DNA of 64,000 nucleotides from Tenodera sinensis (lineage: Eukaryota; Arthropoda; Insecta; Mantodea; Mantidae). The DNA is taken from NCBI GenBank assembly GCA_030765045.1, contig CM060962.1, positions 144,487,025 to 144,551,024 of the forward strand. Reading direction: 5' to 3'. The position numbers were made by a program, and so were the translations under genes. Under the pieces are notes generated by a model that searched no databases, was not told the DNA's origin, and was given only the letters and a program-made list of their open reading frames with translations. Below are positions 24,244 through 35,240 of the stretch, in pieces (position 1 is the stretch's first letter; each line of letters starts with the position of its first letter).

Positions 24244-24780
24244 TTAAAACATTAAAACGTAACCAAGATAGTGCCAGGAACAGTAAAAGTAGAGCGAAAG
24301 ACAGGAACAAAGACCTAGAATAAGGGAAATAAAATGAGACCCACGACCGACTAAAAACAAAGAAGATAAAATAAGGGAAACACGGTCACCCAGACTGTTA
24401 AGGCGGATAAAATGTAAAGGGCGCTCTACCGTACTTGTATCTGCCAGCACCTCAGCAACGGTAGCTGGCAGACCCACGGAGACACGTAACTGACTTAAAA
24501 ACTGGCACTGAATTCAAGCATGCCGCACCATCAATGGCTTATGACAATGAGTACAGAGCAGCGCAGCATCTGAAGATAAAAGGTAACTAAGGCTAAAACG
24601 ACAGTGCCCGATACGCAATCTAGCTAACATCACTTCCTCGCAGCCACAGGGGCGCGATGAAGTCCACCAGGTGCCAGGGACGGGCTTCACCTCCATAAGC
24701 TTGTTCCCCAGAATAGCCGACAGTACAAGCGCGTAAAACCGCGCTAAAATTATCAGAAACAACGCAAGGGCTAACATCAG
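24244..24780 (-). pseudogene. Jockey-like LINE ORF2, C-terminal tail
   Basis: Frames 24514-24777 and 24244-24477 hold EEVMLARLRIGHCRFSLSYL followed by CTHCHKPLMVRHA, the C-terminal arginine-rich and cysteine-pair block present after RNase H in Jockey-type LINEs ('LTRLRIGHTxxTHSYLL'), then a Leu-rich tail. Frameshifted relative to each other. Confidence 0.7.
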
Positions 24781-24814
24781 GGGGCTAAAACTGCTGCCTC
24801 ACTCCCTGGTAGAT

Positions 24815-25250
24815 CTACGCGCCCAGGCACCCACAAGAAAGACGCGCAATAGTGCCAGCAATAGCGAGGGAATGAAGGGTGTCCTGAAAACGCTGCACCA
24901 GAGGGTGGTAATTGTACAGCGACCGTAGGCTTTGCGAAGCAATCAAGGAATCCGAACAGATAACCCAGCGCTGCAAGGCTTGCCGTCGAAGATATAAAAG
25001 AACTTCGTTGATACGAAAAAGCTCAGCGGTAAAAATCGAACACTGCGCTAAAAGACGAAACTTAAAACTCTGGCGACCATGAATAAAAGCACATCCTACT
25101 CCCCGATCGTCCGAGCCATCAGTGTCGATTAGAGAGCAATGAGCAAACTGCGTCTCAATACCTGAAAAGGCTGAACGGAGAACCGAAGCTGGCGTCGTCG
25201 ACTTCGACATGGCCATTAACCACACATCGACGGGGGTTGCGGGTCCGCGC
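24815..25250 (-). pseudogene. Jockey-like LINE RNase H domain
   Basis: The minus-strand frame 24815-25348 carries SLIDTDGSDDRGVG with the first RNase H aspartate, FTAELFRINEVLLYL with the glutamate, and VICSDSLIASQS with the next aspartate, in correct spacing. RNase H removes RNA from the RNA-DNA hybrid. The final histidine/aspartate segment is lost by frameshift near 24825. The upstream part of the same frame is residual linker, joined directly to the endonuclease. Confidence 0.78.
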
Positions 25251-25259
25251 ACGAACTGC

Positions 25260-26115
25260 CGCCTGGCATTCGTCGGTCTACCAAGAAACGGGTAAACGCT
25301 CCAGACGGGCAGATGACTGAGGGACAGCACGTTCGGCAGCGGAAACAATCACGGACGAAAGATGAGGCACCGTCTGGTCAACATCTGGGAAGAGGCGGTC
25401 GTCGAACACAGCCAAGCCACAAAAGTGAGGCCAGTTCGCTTTGCGGATTTGCCAGGTAGGTACACGTGACGAGGGCACATAGCTGGACAGCAGCCTAATC
25501 AGGCAGGGAAAATGGTCGCTAGAGAAGGTCTAAGAGGCGACGTTCCACGATGAGCAAGCCGTACTGAACACACATATAAGTCTAAGTGAGAAAGAGTGCC
25601 GGTAGAAAGAGAAATAAAAGTCGGTTCACCAGTGTCAACGGAAAGATTGTCAGCGAAAACCTCAGCAAGATGCGTTCCCTTTACGCAAGCCCGAGGCGAT
25701 CTCCAAAGAGAGTGATGACATTAAAATCTCCAAACAAGGAGGGGGTTGGGAGCTGGGACGTGAGATCGGACAGATCCGCAATCGCGAAGGGGGAAGGAAG
25801 CAGATAAACCGAACAGAGGGTGAAACAAAAACCGAGTAAACTCAGGGTAACAGCAACAGTTTGCAGGGTAGTACTGAGCGTGAGAGGCTGGTAAAAGATG
25901 TCGCCACGAATGAGTAGCATGGCACCTCCGTGAGCAGGAGTACCAGGTTCCCGTGGGAAGTCAAAACGCACGGGAATGAAAGCAAGGAAAGTAAAGGAGT
26001 CCTGCTGGCAAAGCTATGTCATAGGCACAGGATACAGGAAAACAACGAAGTTGAAGGTAAATGTAGTTCAGCCCTATGAGCGCGTACACTACGTGCATTC
26101 CACTGAACGACTGAC
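25260..26115 (-). pseudogene. Jockey-like LINE endonuclease domain
   Basis: Near 26110-26060 the minus strand reads QWNARSVRAHRAELH, the classical start of an APE-type endonuclease. The frame 25681-25971 holds HGGAMLLIRGD, SVYLLPSPF and GDFNV, and 25278-25478 holds the end of the domain (RKANWPHFCGLAVF). APE-type endonucleases nick the target to prime reverse transcription. At least three frameshifts separate the parts. After about 25240 the sequence goes straight to RNase H, so RT is deleted. Confidence 0.76.
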
Positions 26116-26149
26116 ATGTGGAGACAAGTGGGAGAAGTTGATTACAAAG

Positions 26150-27236
26150 TTTACTTTTCCACTGACTGCCTTTCTAACTTGTCCTTCTGGCTCCTCGTAG
26201 GACTAGGGCTTTTGGGAGGAGGTGGTTCCTGTTCCATGGGCTCTTCGGCAGGAAGTGGCCCAGGGTCATTGCAGATCGAGGCTAGAGCTTCAAACCGGTT
26301 ACCGATAGCCATGGGAGAACTCCGCTGCACCTTCTCCCATCCAGATAGGGTGCTCTGCGAGGTAGTGAGGGAGAAGCTGTAAAAGTATCCTTGCGACGGA
26401 CAGGGGCCGGAGGGTCCTTCGAGAGGTCGGTGCGTTTAGGCTGGATCTTGAATTGCCGTATGCCGGTACTTACAGAGCTTTTCTTGGGGCTACTGCACTC
26501 AAAAGGACGACCTGGTGTGCGAGCAGGAACGATTGAGGTGAACATTATAGGGCACGTCTGGGTACCCAAATCGCGCTTTGGCACCTGGAAGGCTGAAGGT
26601 ACCGAATTTCAGGAGGGAAGGCTGGCGAGCAAGGTAACGTTTGCGGGCCTCCGTAAAGGAAAGACGTTCTTTTACCCCCAGCTCCTGGATGGCCGTTTCG
26701 TCAAGAAAGCGTGGACAATCGATGATGCATTGGCACCGCGACAGTTCACACACGATGGTGGAGATGGACAAGCCCCATCGTCAGTGTTCTTCCCACACTT
26801 AAAGAGGACGGTAATCTGCAGGATAACTTGGTATGGTCATAGCGGTGATGACGCCCTTGGAAAAACTGACGCTAAGGTGCTTCTCCACACCGATAAGATA
26901 CCCGTAGAGAAGTTTCGCCTTCAAGATTGTGTCAAATTGCGTAGCAGTGAATATCTCAAGCAGCGAAACATTTCGTAGACGATTGCAAGATTTAACCGGG
27001 CCGGTGATTTTGACAAGACCCGACTGAAGGATAAAGAGGTTAACTGTACGAAATGTGTGAGCCTCTACCAATCTGTGAATAACTAGATAACGAGCTGTTG
27101 ACACTGTCTTTACCTCTCTTCCTCCTGGAATCTGACGATTTCGTTTTATGTTGTTTGAGGCCATAAAAAGGGCAATAAATTTCATCCCCCAGTGCTCCTC
27201 GCCCATCACGGAGCCCAACAAGGGTTTATCCCACAA
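26150..27236 (-). pseudogene. Jockey-like LINE ORF1 (nucleic-acid-binding protein) relic
   Basis: Frames 26799-27236, 26499-26771 and 26282-26584 are consecutive. The first has basic and hydrophobic blocks (ARYLVIHRLVEAHTFRTVN, VSFSKGVITAM); the second ends the cysteine-containing region and has ERLSFTEARKRYLARQPS, a block I associate with ORF1 proteins of Jockey/CR1-type LINEs just after the zinc knuckles; the third is Pro/Ser/Lys-rich. ORF1 packages element RNA. Zinc-knuckle cysteines are mostly lost. Confidence 0.6.
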
Positions 27237-28129
27237 GGATAAAAGGGCTACACAGGGGATATAGCGGGCTCACCGTCCCACTCACCCTGGAGTATGGTGT
27301 GATATCTAGACTGGGACGATTGACTAGGGGTGGGTTAGCTCCTAGCCTCTCGTTTAGGTGAAGCAGAAGCCAAAGAGATGTGTGTGGGAAAAGCGCACCC
27401 TCCCCGAATTCAGAAACTGGACCGGGCTCAGATACGCATTTCTCAACCAACCACGATCATCCTTTCAACCGACACGGGCCTCCACGCGCGGCTTACATGT
27501 GGGTGGGCGTTTTGACTGACTCCCTCACCACGAAGAGGAGTCCACATGAAAGGAATCAGTTGGCTCGGTACCCCGGGTGCGCCAAACCCGTAGCTACCGC
27601 AGTAGGCCCTTGGGGGCAACAATACTGGCCACCATAAATTATCAGGCTCCTGAGATATCGAAGAGTAAACATTCTGCTTACATATTTACATTGACTTGTG
27701 ATTTTCAGTTATTTGGACATGATTTTATGGTGCATATAATTGCATATTTTCTTGATTTTGATAAATGCATAATATTTCAATATGATAACCCCTATATTGC
27801 ATATTTTAAAGATTTTTATCGTTTTTTATTATTTTTTTCATTCTGGGTAATATTTTTCATATTGGTATTATTACACATGATGATGCAACTCACGAAGATT
27901 GCAATATTATAGCCCCTATAGTGCATATTTCAATGATTCTTATGGTTTTTATTATTTTTTCCATGTGTATAATATTTTTCATATTGGTAAGTATTGCACA
28001 TTATGCTGCAACTCGCGAGGTGAGTCATGTTGTCATGCAGTGAACCCCCTGTTTCCATCCATTCATTATATGTATGTGCGTAGAGAATAATCAGTGCGTT
28101 ATCTGAGAGGTTTATATTAACAAAGATAA

Positions 28130-28189
28130 GGGGCTCTAACGACCTAGCTGTCGACGGGCCCTTAAACCCTACGCACTCACTCACTCACT
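28130..28189 (+). mobile_element. 60-bp LINE 3'-end insertion with target duplication
   Basis: The insert (GGGGCTCTAACGACC, a CGACGGGCCC block, then CTCACTCACTCACTT) is flanked by AACAAAGATA on both sides (about 28120-28129 and 28190-28199). Copy H1 has a single AACAAAGATA-like site there (TCTTTGTTAATATAA on the opposite strand), which proves it is an insertion. It matches the 3' end of the LINE at 14460-15060, so it is an extreme 5' truncation of that family. Confidence 0.8.
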
Positions 28190-28348
28190 TAACAAAGATA
28201 AAGTGCAGGTCAACGTTTTGAGCAGCACGATTATAGCAACCCTTGCCTGCCCACCAGTAGTTGTGCCACGGTCTTCAAACGTAACAGTGCTGTGAACTGG
28301 TTCCCACCAAATTAAATGAGTCGTATAAAATGTTAAAAAGCTCTTCAA

Positions 28349-29913
28349 ATGCCGAAAAAAAACCAACTTCGAGTGCTAGATTAATTTACAATTATTTAAT
28401 AATAGTTTTTGGGTGATTTAATATCTTCAGATAATAGGGTACTGTTTTGTGGAGCGTGTGAGAAAAATGTAGGGAGTGAGAAAAGATTTCAAATAGTTCA
28501 GCACATAAACACAGCAAAACATAAGGAGAATTTAATCAGACAACTCGCAAACAAAGAACCTGTTCAAAAACAGCTAATGTGTTTAGGAAGTAGGCTTACT
28601 GAATTTTCCTATGACTTGTGCCCAGCATTCTTAGCTGCTGATGTTCCCTTGTTCAAAATTAATAATCCGAAATTTAAAAACTTCCTTGCCAGGTACACTC
28701 GACAACTGCCTGAAGAAAGTACACTGTGCAAGACTTATGTAGGACATTGTTGCAATAACGTATTGTCAAATATACAAACTGAACTAGCGGATCAGTTTGT
28801 GTGGTTATCTGTTGATGAAACCCCTGATTCTGAGCGCCGTTCTATTGCTAATATAATCGTGTGTGCTTTAAATAATGAACAAACGACTACACCTTATCTT
28901 CTTAATGTGTGCGAATTGTCGGCCACTGACAATGTAACTGTGACACAGTTTGTGATGGACTCTTTGAAATTACAATGTCAATGTGTAATCAAGTACGACC
29001 GGTTACTTTTATTTGTTACTGATGCAGGTCCTTACATGGTAAAATCAGGACAAACTATGAAAGGTATTTTTCCTAACTTAGTTCATATAACTTGTTTGGC
29101 ACACGCTCTTTATCGCATTTCTGAGACTATACGTGATTCTTTGCCATTCGTAGATAGATTTGTGTCGAGTACAAAGAGAATTTTTGTTAAATCTCCTAAA
29201 AGAGTTAAGTTGTTTAGCTCAACAGCACCTAATATCCTACTTCCTCCTGCACCAGTGTTAACTCGACGGGGAACATGGGTCAATGCAGTTTTATATTATG
29301 CTGAGCACATAGAAATAGTAGGAGAGGTTGTTAATTCATTGGACTCGAAAGGTGCCTCATCAATAGAAACTGTACAAAATATTCTCAGGCACTCGGTTAG
29401 AAGAGGATCTTAGTTTCATATCTGCCCATTTTTCTTTCTTACCAACAGCCATAAGCTGTAGGATCTCCTGTGCATGAATCATTTACTGTCTTTGAAAAAA
29501 CAATATGTAACCTAAGTTCGGTTCCTGGTAGCACAGGACAAAAAGTGAATTATGTAATTTCAAAAAATTCTGGTTATAACCAGATGTGCGATATTCGAGA
29601 CATCCTCGAAAGAAAACCATCTGTCACACCAAGAGACTTGACTCTCTCTGTGAAGCAGTTAACATCATTTAAACATGCCCCGATAACATCTTGTGACGTG
29701 GAGAGAAGTTTTTCACGTTACAAAAGTGTTTTACGAGACAACAGACGATGTTTTACAGTTAAAAATTTGTGCAAAGTGTTGGTTGTGAACTGCAATTTAG
29801 CAATTAATACTAGCAGCGGGACCACTTCTGCTTCAACCTCTAAGGAACAAGGTAACTATTATTTATTATTTATACTAACTTGCCTTGTCTACTGCAAAGG
29901 GAAGTTGTTTTAA
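28349..29913 (+). pseudogene. hAT transposase, zinc-finger type, broken (copy H2)
   Basis: The original start is the ATG at 28349 (MPKKKPTSSARL), but a small change introduces a stop before 28415, so the 334-codon frame 28409-29413 lacks an ATG of its own. That frame has a BED-like finger (FCGACEKNVGSE, then IVQHINTAKHK), SVDETPDSERRS and FVTDAGPYM with two catalytic acids, and LTRRGTW where H1 has RWGTW. A frameshift and short deletions near 29385-29460 separate it from 29470-29913, which carries the C-terminal dimerisation block (ITSCDVERSFSRYKSVLRDN). H1 lacks that last block; together they show the family layout. Confidence 0.85.
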
Positions 29914-30029
29914 TTAAATAGTGCATATTTCTTTGCATATTTTCAAGTTTTTAAGAGCATGTTTGCATGCATATTTCATTGTTTTTAGGGCATGAACTTC
30001 CGAGCCCTAATATATATCGTTAAGTTATT

Positions 30030-30235
30030 CTGTCTTTCAGATTCCACAACACTCCTCTGATAGCTTCTTCTGACTTTTCTTCCTGTAGTTCTTTTGTCCA
30101 AACTATACATTTATAGTACCTTTTACTTCCATACTTCCATCTTCCATAACAAGGTTTACAACACATTTTTTATAGAATTTGTGAAAAGTGTTGCCTTCAA
30201 ATTCACCTTAGCTCCATATTGTATGGTATTTGGCA
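30030..30235 (-). pseudogene. R1-like LINE endonuclease-RT linker fragment
   Basis: Minus-strand translation gives short in-frame parts such as VWTKELQEEKSEEAIRG and LWNLKDRI, which resemble the basic linker after the endonuclease in R1-type LINEs. It lies between the SINEs at 30236-30510 and the end of hAT copy H2. Weak on its own; the position, between matching LINE halves on the same strand, is the main support. Confidence 0.4.
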
Positions 30236-30366
30236 ACTGAAGTATTTGTTTGGCTGGCCCCGCACATCTGCCTGCTGTGCAAGGGGTCCCGGGTTAGATT
30301 CCCGGCAGAGGGTAGGAATTTTTCTCCAGCCAGGATTATTCCTCATCCTTCCCTGAGTCTGGAAGT
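30236..30366 (+). mobile_element. tRNA-derived SINE fragment (family D)
   Basis: B box GGGTTAGATTCCCGG, then GGAATTTTTCTCCAGCCAGG and ATTATTCCTCATCC, matching the copy at 488-605. Immediately followed by a family G SINE head. Confidence 0.6.
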
Positions 30367-30370
30367 ATAA

Positions 30371-30510
30371 TGGCGGCGCCGTGGCTGAGTGGTTAGACCA
30401 CTCGCCTACCACCTAGGCGGGACCCGCATGCGGTATTCGTGGTGGATGAAGCGGCGTCTGGGCGGGTTTTCTTCAGGTTCTCCGATTTCCCCCGCCATTC
30501 ATTCCACCAA
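30371..30510 (+). mobile_element. tRNA-derived SINE (family G), partial
   Basis: Starts GGCGGCGCCGTGGCTGAGTG and has CTCGCCTACCACCTAGGCGG, but the B-box segment is deleted (GGCGG joins GACCCGCATGCGG directly). The body to TTCATTCCACCAATTGCTCC matches other copies; the downstream pyrimidine-rich part (30520-30700) is different. Confidence 0.75.
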
Positions 30511-30773
30511 TTGCTCCATTATCACCCTTCCAATCATGCATTTCACCTGCATTTCATATCATCCTCTTCCTCAATATCATACTTGCTTCCAGGTCTTCAC
30601 TCTGCCAGGTCCAGAAGTCCCTCTGCTCCCCGACAGGCATCTGACCGTAGGCACTGGCTTGTAAGTCCTATGGGGTGTAAGTCCTACATAATGGGAGGGT
30701 AATAAGGGAAAGAAGAAGATGTATTTGTTTTACCCGATTCCAATCTGTGTTCTTATTATGGCAGTGCTCCTGC

Positions 30774-31497
30774 CTACTTATGTATTCTGCGGGTTCCTTT
30801 CCTTTTCCCATCATAATTAAAATAAATTGAATTATGGTCACTGGTTATACGATTTTGGGCAACTCTCCAGTCTCTTATACGATGGCATGTATTGTTAGTT
30901 GAAGTTACATCTATATTTTCAGGCACTCCAGTCCTATTGTGGAAAGTCTTTGGATTATTGGGTTTGTTCACTACTTCCAATTTCAATTCAGACATAACCT
31001 CTCCCAATTTCTCCCCTCTATCATCTAAAATTGTACTATGCCGGCATCTGGATTTCACAGTCACATCTGCTGTATAAACTAAGCGTCTGCCTTGAAGGGT
31101 CTGTAATATTGACATAATTATGTTTAGACGTAGCTCTATAGCATCCAAACATTAAAAACAGTGAATCACGGTTATAAAATTTCTGTATGTAATATCTATA
31201 ACATTAACACGTTCACTGAAAAATTCAAATTTTTGCTACTTCTATGTTATTATTGCATATTAAAAGAGCCGCCATAGGACGATCTACATCTAACATTACC
31301 CTAGATCCAATCGTTTTGTATATAAATATTCTTCCAATGGTATAAGGCTCCTGTATGCACAAAGTATCAATTCGCATCTCTTCAACCAAACTACTTCTCT
31401 GTGCATTAATCGGTGCTATTCCCAAAGTGTACAGTTGTTCATTAAGCTTTATAGTTATCAATCTATCAATTTTAGAGATAACTGTGTCACAAGCCAT
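30774..31497 (-). pseudogene. R1-like LINE endonuclease domain
   Basis: The frame 31225-31497 has LGIAPINAQRSSLVEE, DTLCIQEPYTIG and a PMAALLI block; 30774-31148 has DDRGEKLGEV, NNPKTFHNRTG, ENIDVTSTNN and ITSDHNSIYF. These are the ordered motifs of the R1-clade APE endonuclease (QEPY; DxxG; T-F; DxT; SDHN). The catalytic core aspartate/asparagine segment between the two frames (31149-31224) is disrupted by a frameshift. Downstream parts seem to be at 30030-30235, 23859-24128 and 22255-22915. Confidence 0.78.
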
Positions 31498-31612
31498 ATG
31501 GTAAGTTACACATCCTTGTTTTTTCCACTACATAGCTGTTTCTTCCACCAACATGGTATACAACTTACTTTGGGTTGCTACTTCTTATCTCAGTCTTTCA
31601 TTCCATGGTCAA

Positions 31613-31703
31613 GCTCTCCACAATGAACGCATCCTGGATGGTCGGCTTTGCAGGATTTTGCTATATGGCCGTGTGTTTGACATTTCATACATTTTGTTAC
31701 TGA
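31613..31703 (-). pseudogene. R1-like LINE ORF1 zinc knuckles
   Basis: Too short for a long frame: the minus strand reads KCMKCQTHGHIAKSCKADHP then GCVHCGEL, a C-x2-C-x4-H-x4-C knuckle followed by the start of a second. Zinc knuckles end ORF1 of R1-type LINEs, and the position just upstream of the endonuclease fits. Confidence 0.72.
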
Positions 31704-32044
31704 TGAGATCTAAACCATTGTTTACGAGTTAATATTGTACTATACGGGCACATAGCCAATATGCCGCATAGATAAAAGGCCTCCGATATGACCATTGGAG
31801 TTAAAGGCGGGATACAAATGGAACAGTAAAGTAAATAGCATTATAACTCACAACGTTACCAAAAAGCCTCTACTATCCTAGTTTCCTTTATTACTCTAAC
31901 AGAGGATCAGTAATGCGATCATTACTAAAGTTGCGTTTTAATTTATCAAGCGTTCTAGCACCTACACACAGAAAGTAGACCAACCATTGCATTCCATCCA
32001 AATATTCCATTATCGAGATTTCGTCAGAAATGCTGGTCCCTGAA

Positions 32045-32320
32045 TAATAAACTAAAAAATAATTTTAGAAAAGGAACAGATAGGTGCGTGTATGTGTGTG
32101 TGTATGTGTGCGTGTGTCTGCGCGTGTACCTGCATGTGTGTGGGGGCGCCTGTGTATGCGTATTTGCGTGTGTATGCGTATGTGCGTGCGTGTGTGCGTC
32201 CGTGTACTTGTATGCGCGTGAGTATACGTGTGTACATGTGAGCGTGCGTGTGCGTGCCTGTGCGCATGTGTGCGTGTGTGAACAACATAACTCCAAAGCG
32301 AGAAGTCAGGGAAATACCAG
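32045..32320 (-). repeat. TG-rich microsatellite plus truncated family A end
   Basis: GT/GCGT repeat at about 32080-32280, followed by GAACAACATAACTCCAAAGC and GAGAAGTCAGGG, the degenerate junction block of family A in reverse orientation (compare GGACAGCATAAATCAAAAAC at 23160). Confidence 0.6.
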
Positions 32321-32368
32321 ACTGCTTATCGAAGATCCCCATCTTGCTAGGATGCACATGAAGATTTA

Positions 32369-33884
32369 TACCTTGTTCCACTCTTAGATGACAGTATGGA
32401 GTTAAATGGGATATATCTGTCTCTATCTAGCGCATACGAGTTGCCATTAGCCTCGTCCTTTTCTACCCTCGCACTGTTGCCAGGTTCCTAATAGCATGTT
32501 ATAAATATTCACTTGTTATAAATTTCAGGTTTGAACACATTATCCTACGCAGAATTCTTTTCTCTATCAGGTTATATCCTTTTTGAGTTATTATACATTT
32601 CTATAGGCCCATATTTCTTCAGAAAACGTTTTTTTCAATTGAAGTCCGATATGTGCTGTTCCTATACTCATCACGCACTAACTAAAAAACTGCTAAAATA
32701 CGTCTATATTTGTTTCTTAGCTAGAACAAACTATAGTGCTACTGCCTGCCCACTTTGAATTCTCTATGTTTATTTAGTTAAGTGTTATAATTTTTTAAAT
32801 TAAATGTTTTCGAATAATGTTATATCTGTGCACTGCAAAAGTTACGCAGTGTGAAACTCTTTTGTTATTGAGTTTACATCAGGGAACCAGCGAGAACAAA
32901 TGTTGAGAAGGGTTGGAGAAAGTTTTTAAAACAAACCAAAAGGCCGTAACCTCTTTCTTTTATCCAGTAAGGCAAACAAAAGGTATTCATCTATTCAGCG
33001 TATTCTCGCGCCAAGCTGACACAGAAGATAGTATAAGGAGCAGTACTGGCATTAGTTTGAAAGAAGTCGTGTGTGTAGCTGTGGAATTTGTGAGCTGTTA
33101 TTGCGTTATTTGTTTAATATTTTCGTAAATATTTGTAGTTATGGAGGGGGAAGCTAGGAAGAGACGATATATTGATAAATTAAGAAGTAAGAACGCCAAA
33201 TAATTATGAATGTGTTAGATTATTTTTCAAGAAAAATGCGTGTAAATAAGGCAGTAAAAGAAACAGCTAATGCTATCGGGTGTTCAGAAGGAGTAGCGTA
33301 TAGGATTAAAAAGGAAGTAATGAAAGGACCTCTAAGAACGCCATCGAAAAAGAAAGCAAAAAGGGCGGCAAAATTAGAAAAAACCGCTAGGTTAACGCAA
33401 TATGATGGAATAGTGCAACGTGAAGTGCGGTGAATTGTTCATTCTTAACAGTTTGCAAATATTCCACCCACGCTGAATATAATTTTGTCATGGGTCAACA
33501 GTGGTGAGACCCTACCAAATTTCTCAAGGGCCTCTCTTAGTCGGTTCTTACATGATTTGGAGTTCGAATATGAAAGAAGGGGTAACAAGTGCATATTAAT
33601 AGAAAGAGACGATACCATCAGATGGTGACATAAATATCTAAAAGACGTAAAAAAGATTTAGGGACCAGGGGGAAGACGAGTGATTTGTAAATTTAGGCTA
33701 TACAGTGACAAAGGCATAGAAGGATACCAAAGTTAAAAGTGCCCATCAAGCAGCAATTGAAGGACTTAAGTACAGGACTCAGGCCACCTCGGGGACGCGC
33801 GCGGAGAAAGATTCGCAACTAGTACATGTTGCAACACTGCGGTCCATTTAACGTGTACTGTCATCTAAGGGTGGAATGCGCTTT
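32369..33884 (+). mobile_element. Tc1/mariner-type deletion derivative, copy M2
   Basis: Left end TTCCACTCTTAGATGACAG and right end CTGTCATCTAAGGGTGGAA are inverted. Internal sequence aligns with M1 and M3 throughout, including the same jump from the first catalytic region to the right terminal region at about 33780-33840. TA lies at both borders. Confidence 0.86.
33139..33780 (+). pseudogene. Tc1/mariner-type transposase, truncated (copy M2)
   Basis: Begins ATGGAGGGGGAAGC at 33139 (MEGEARKRRY), loses frame by a short deletion near 33185, then 33206-33433 carries VKETANAIGCSEGVAYRIKK and a lysine-rich PSKKKAKRAAK segment missing from M1. Further parts (FSRASLSRFLHDLEFEYER near 33515-33575, the acid region near 33670) are in broken frames. 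As in M1 and M3 the C-terminal catalytic part is absent. Confidence 0.78.
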
Positions 33885-33889
33885 AGAAG

Positions 33890-34430
33890 GAAACACTCAA
33901 AAAAAAAAAAATTACACACTTCACGTTGACAAAAAGCTCGATATTTCAGTTTTCTCATAAATTGATGAAGTGATTAGTGATTAAAATGCAATATGTTCGA
34001 GATTTTACATTACCAACCAAATATGTATTTTGAATTTTCCGCGAATACTTCACTTGGAATGAATGTTTTCCAATTTTTAATAACTAGAGATTACAACACA
34101 GAGCAAAAAGATTAGGGCACAAAACGTGGACCTCTCTAAAGCAAACGAACTATGCCAAAAAATATTTCAGGGCATTAACTGGTTTAGATGCTACTCAAAC
34201 TCTGGTTTAAATTTTAGAATATATTATCGATTGTAAGATGCCATTATTTTGTTTCTCGTATCGCGTACAAAAACTAGGGAATTTAAAAGCTCGCATATAG
34301 CGACCAGCTTTTTAAACATTTTACTATCGCTTAAGTGTTCTGTATGCCATGTGTGCCTAATACGAAATGAATAATGCTACCACTTCTGCGAACGTTTGTC
34401 TCGATTAGTCTGAATCAGACGGGGGGGAAA
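33890..34430. other. Unassigned stretch
   Basis: AT-rich with an A run at 33900-33911 and a G run at 34420-34427. Nothing recognised. Confidence 0.5.
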
Positions 34431-35240
34431 AAAACTGATGAATTGCACTCGCATGACGCAAACTATTCTTACGAACTCTTATTCCTCTATCTCCATGTTA
34501 GTCGAGATAAATCTTTACAGAAATTATCTTACTGCTGATTTTTGTATAGATGCAAAGGGAATATGGGAATACACTAGGTTATGAGCGATAGTCAAATCTT
34601 TTAAAGCTTTTAAATTCCGTTCTCTTTGCAGACCAAACTGATAAAAATTGAATAAAGACCTTCCATTTGAGAAAAGCTTAGGTGCTGCAAAATTCTCACA
34701 AATACTAAGGAATATCTCCGAAATGGTTCACTCCACAACAAAAATGTATTTAGATATAACTTATGTGTTTAAACGAGATCTATATTTGTGGTATAATAAG
34801 AGTTGGTCTATTTCTAACGGTTTACCAGTTATGCAACTTATCAAGAGTAAACAGGACCACTAAAGCTATACCCAGAAAATTAAACATAATTTAATTAATT
34901 TTAATCGTTAGAACCATTTTCGCGAAAAAATTTCCATGTAAAGGTTAGTTTAGGGTGGAGCATCCTTGAAAGATATTAAACTTAAACACCAAATTTATTT
35001 TTTAAGCGACTTTTTCGTCTTTGAGTTACGCAGCTCACACACGCGCGCGCGGACCTTTTTCAGAAACTGCTTTTTTGGATACATTCAGGGGCCCTCAAAA
35101 CATATTTCCGGTGAAATCTCGACATCTAAATTTAGAGTCGAATACAATTATTTCCCTACTTATATACGTAGTAGAGAAAGTAATAAGTTATTGTAATAAT
35201 AGTTCCTAGAAGTAATCATGGCTGGAGAAGGTCGTGTGAA
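34430..35240 (+). repeat. Family A repeat copy
   Basis: Order as at 58255: GAATTGCACTCGCATGACGC, ACTATTCTTACGAACTC, ATGCAAAGGGAATATGGG, AATATCTCCGAAATGGTTC, AACGGTTTACCAGTTATGC, GTTAGAACCATTTTC, AAGCGACTTTTTCGTC, GAGTTACGCAGCTCACAC then a short CGCG run. The frame at 34648-34863 is not related to any protein I know. Confidence 0.62.

Larger units (their letters stand above)
24128..27640 (-). mobile_element. Jockey-like LINE, internally deleted
   Basis: Minus-strand order: 5' region (27640-27240), ORF1 relic (27236-26150), ORF2 endonuclease (26115-25260), RNase H (25250-24815), C-terminal tail (24780-24420), and a 3' end near 24130 with a GCGCTAATGACCTCAGCAG block and a GCC-rich tail. The reverse transcriptase, normally about 500 codons between endonuclease and RNase H, is missing. 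The 5' segment with GGGTGCGCCAAACCCG and a GTAGGCCC block recurs at 46690-46730. Confidence 0.75.
27643..30009 (+). mobile_element. hAT element (copy H2), related to H1
   Basis: The right end, CATGAACTTCCGAGCCCTA finishing at 30009, matches the inverted end of H1. The left end near 27643 (CAGGCTCCTGAG) is more worn. The left subterminal part contains a direct duplication of about 115 bp (27775-27893 and 27894-28020), each with a TAATATTTTTCATATTGGTA block. A 60-bp LINE 3' end was inserted at 28130-28189. No clear 8-bp duplication remains. Confidence 0.78.

Noticed and set aside
26391..26978. 195-codon plus-strand frame
   Set aside because: Antisense shadow of the Jockey-like LINE ORF1 on the minus strand.
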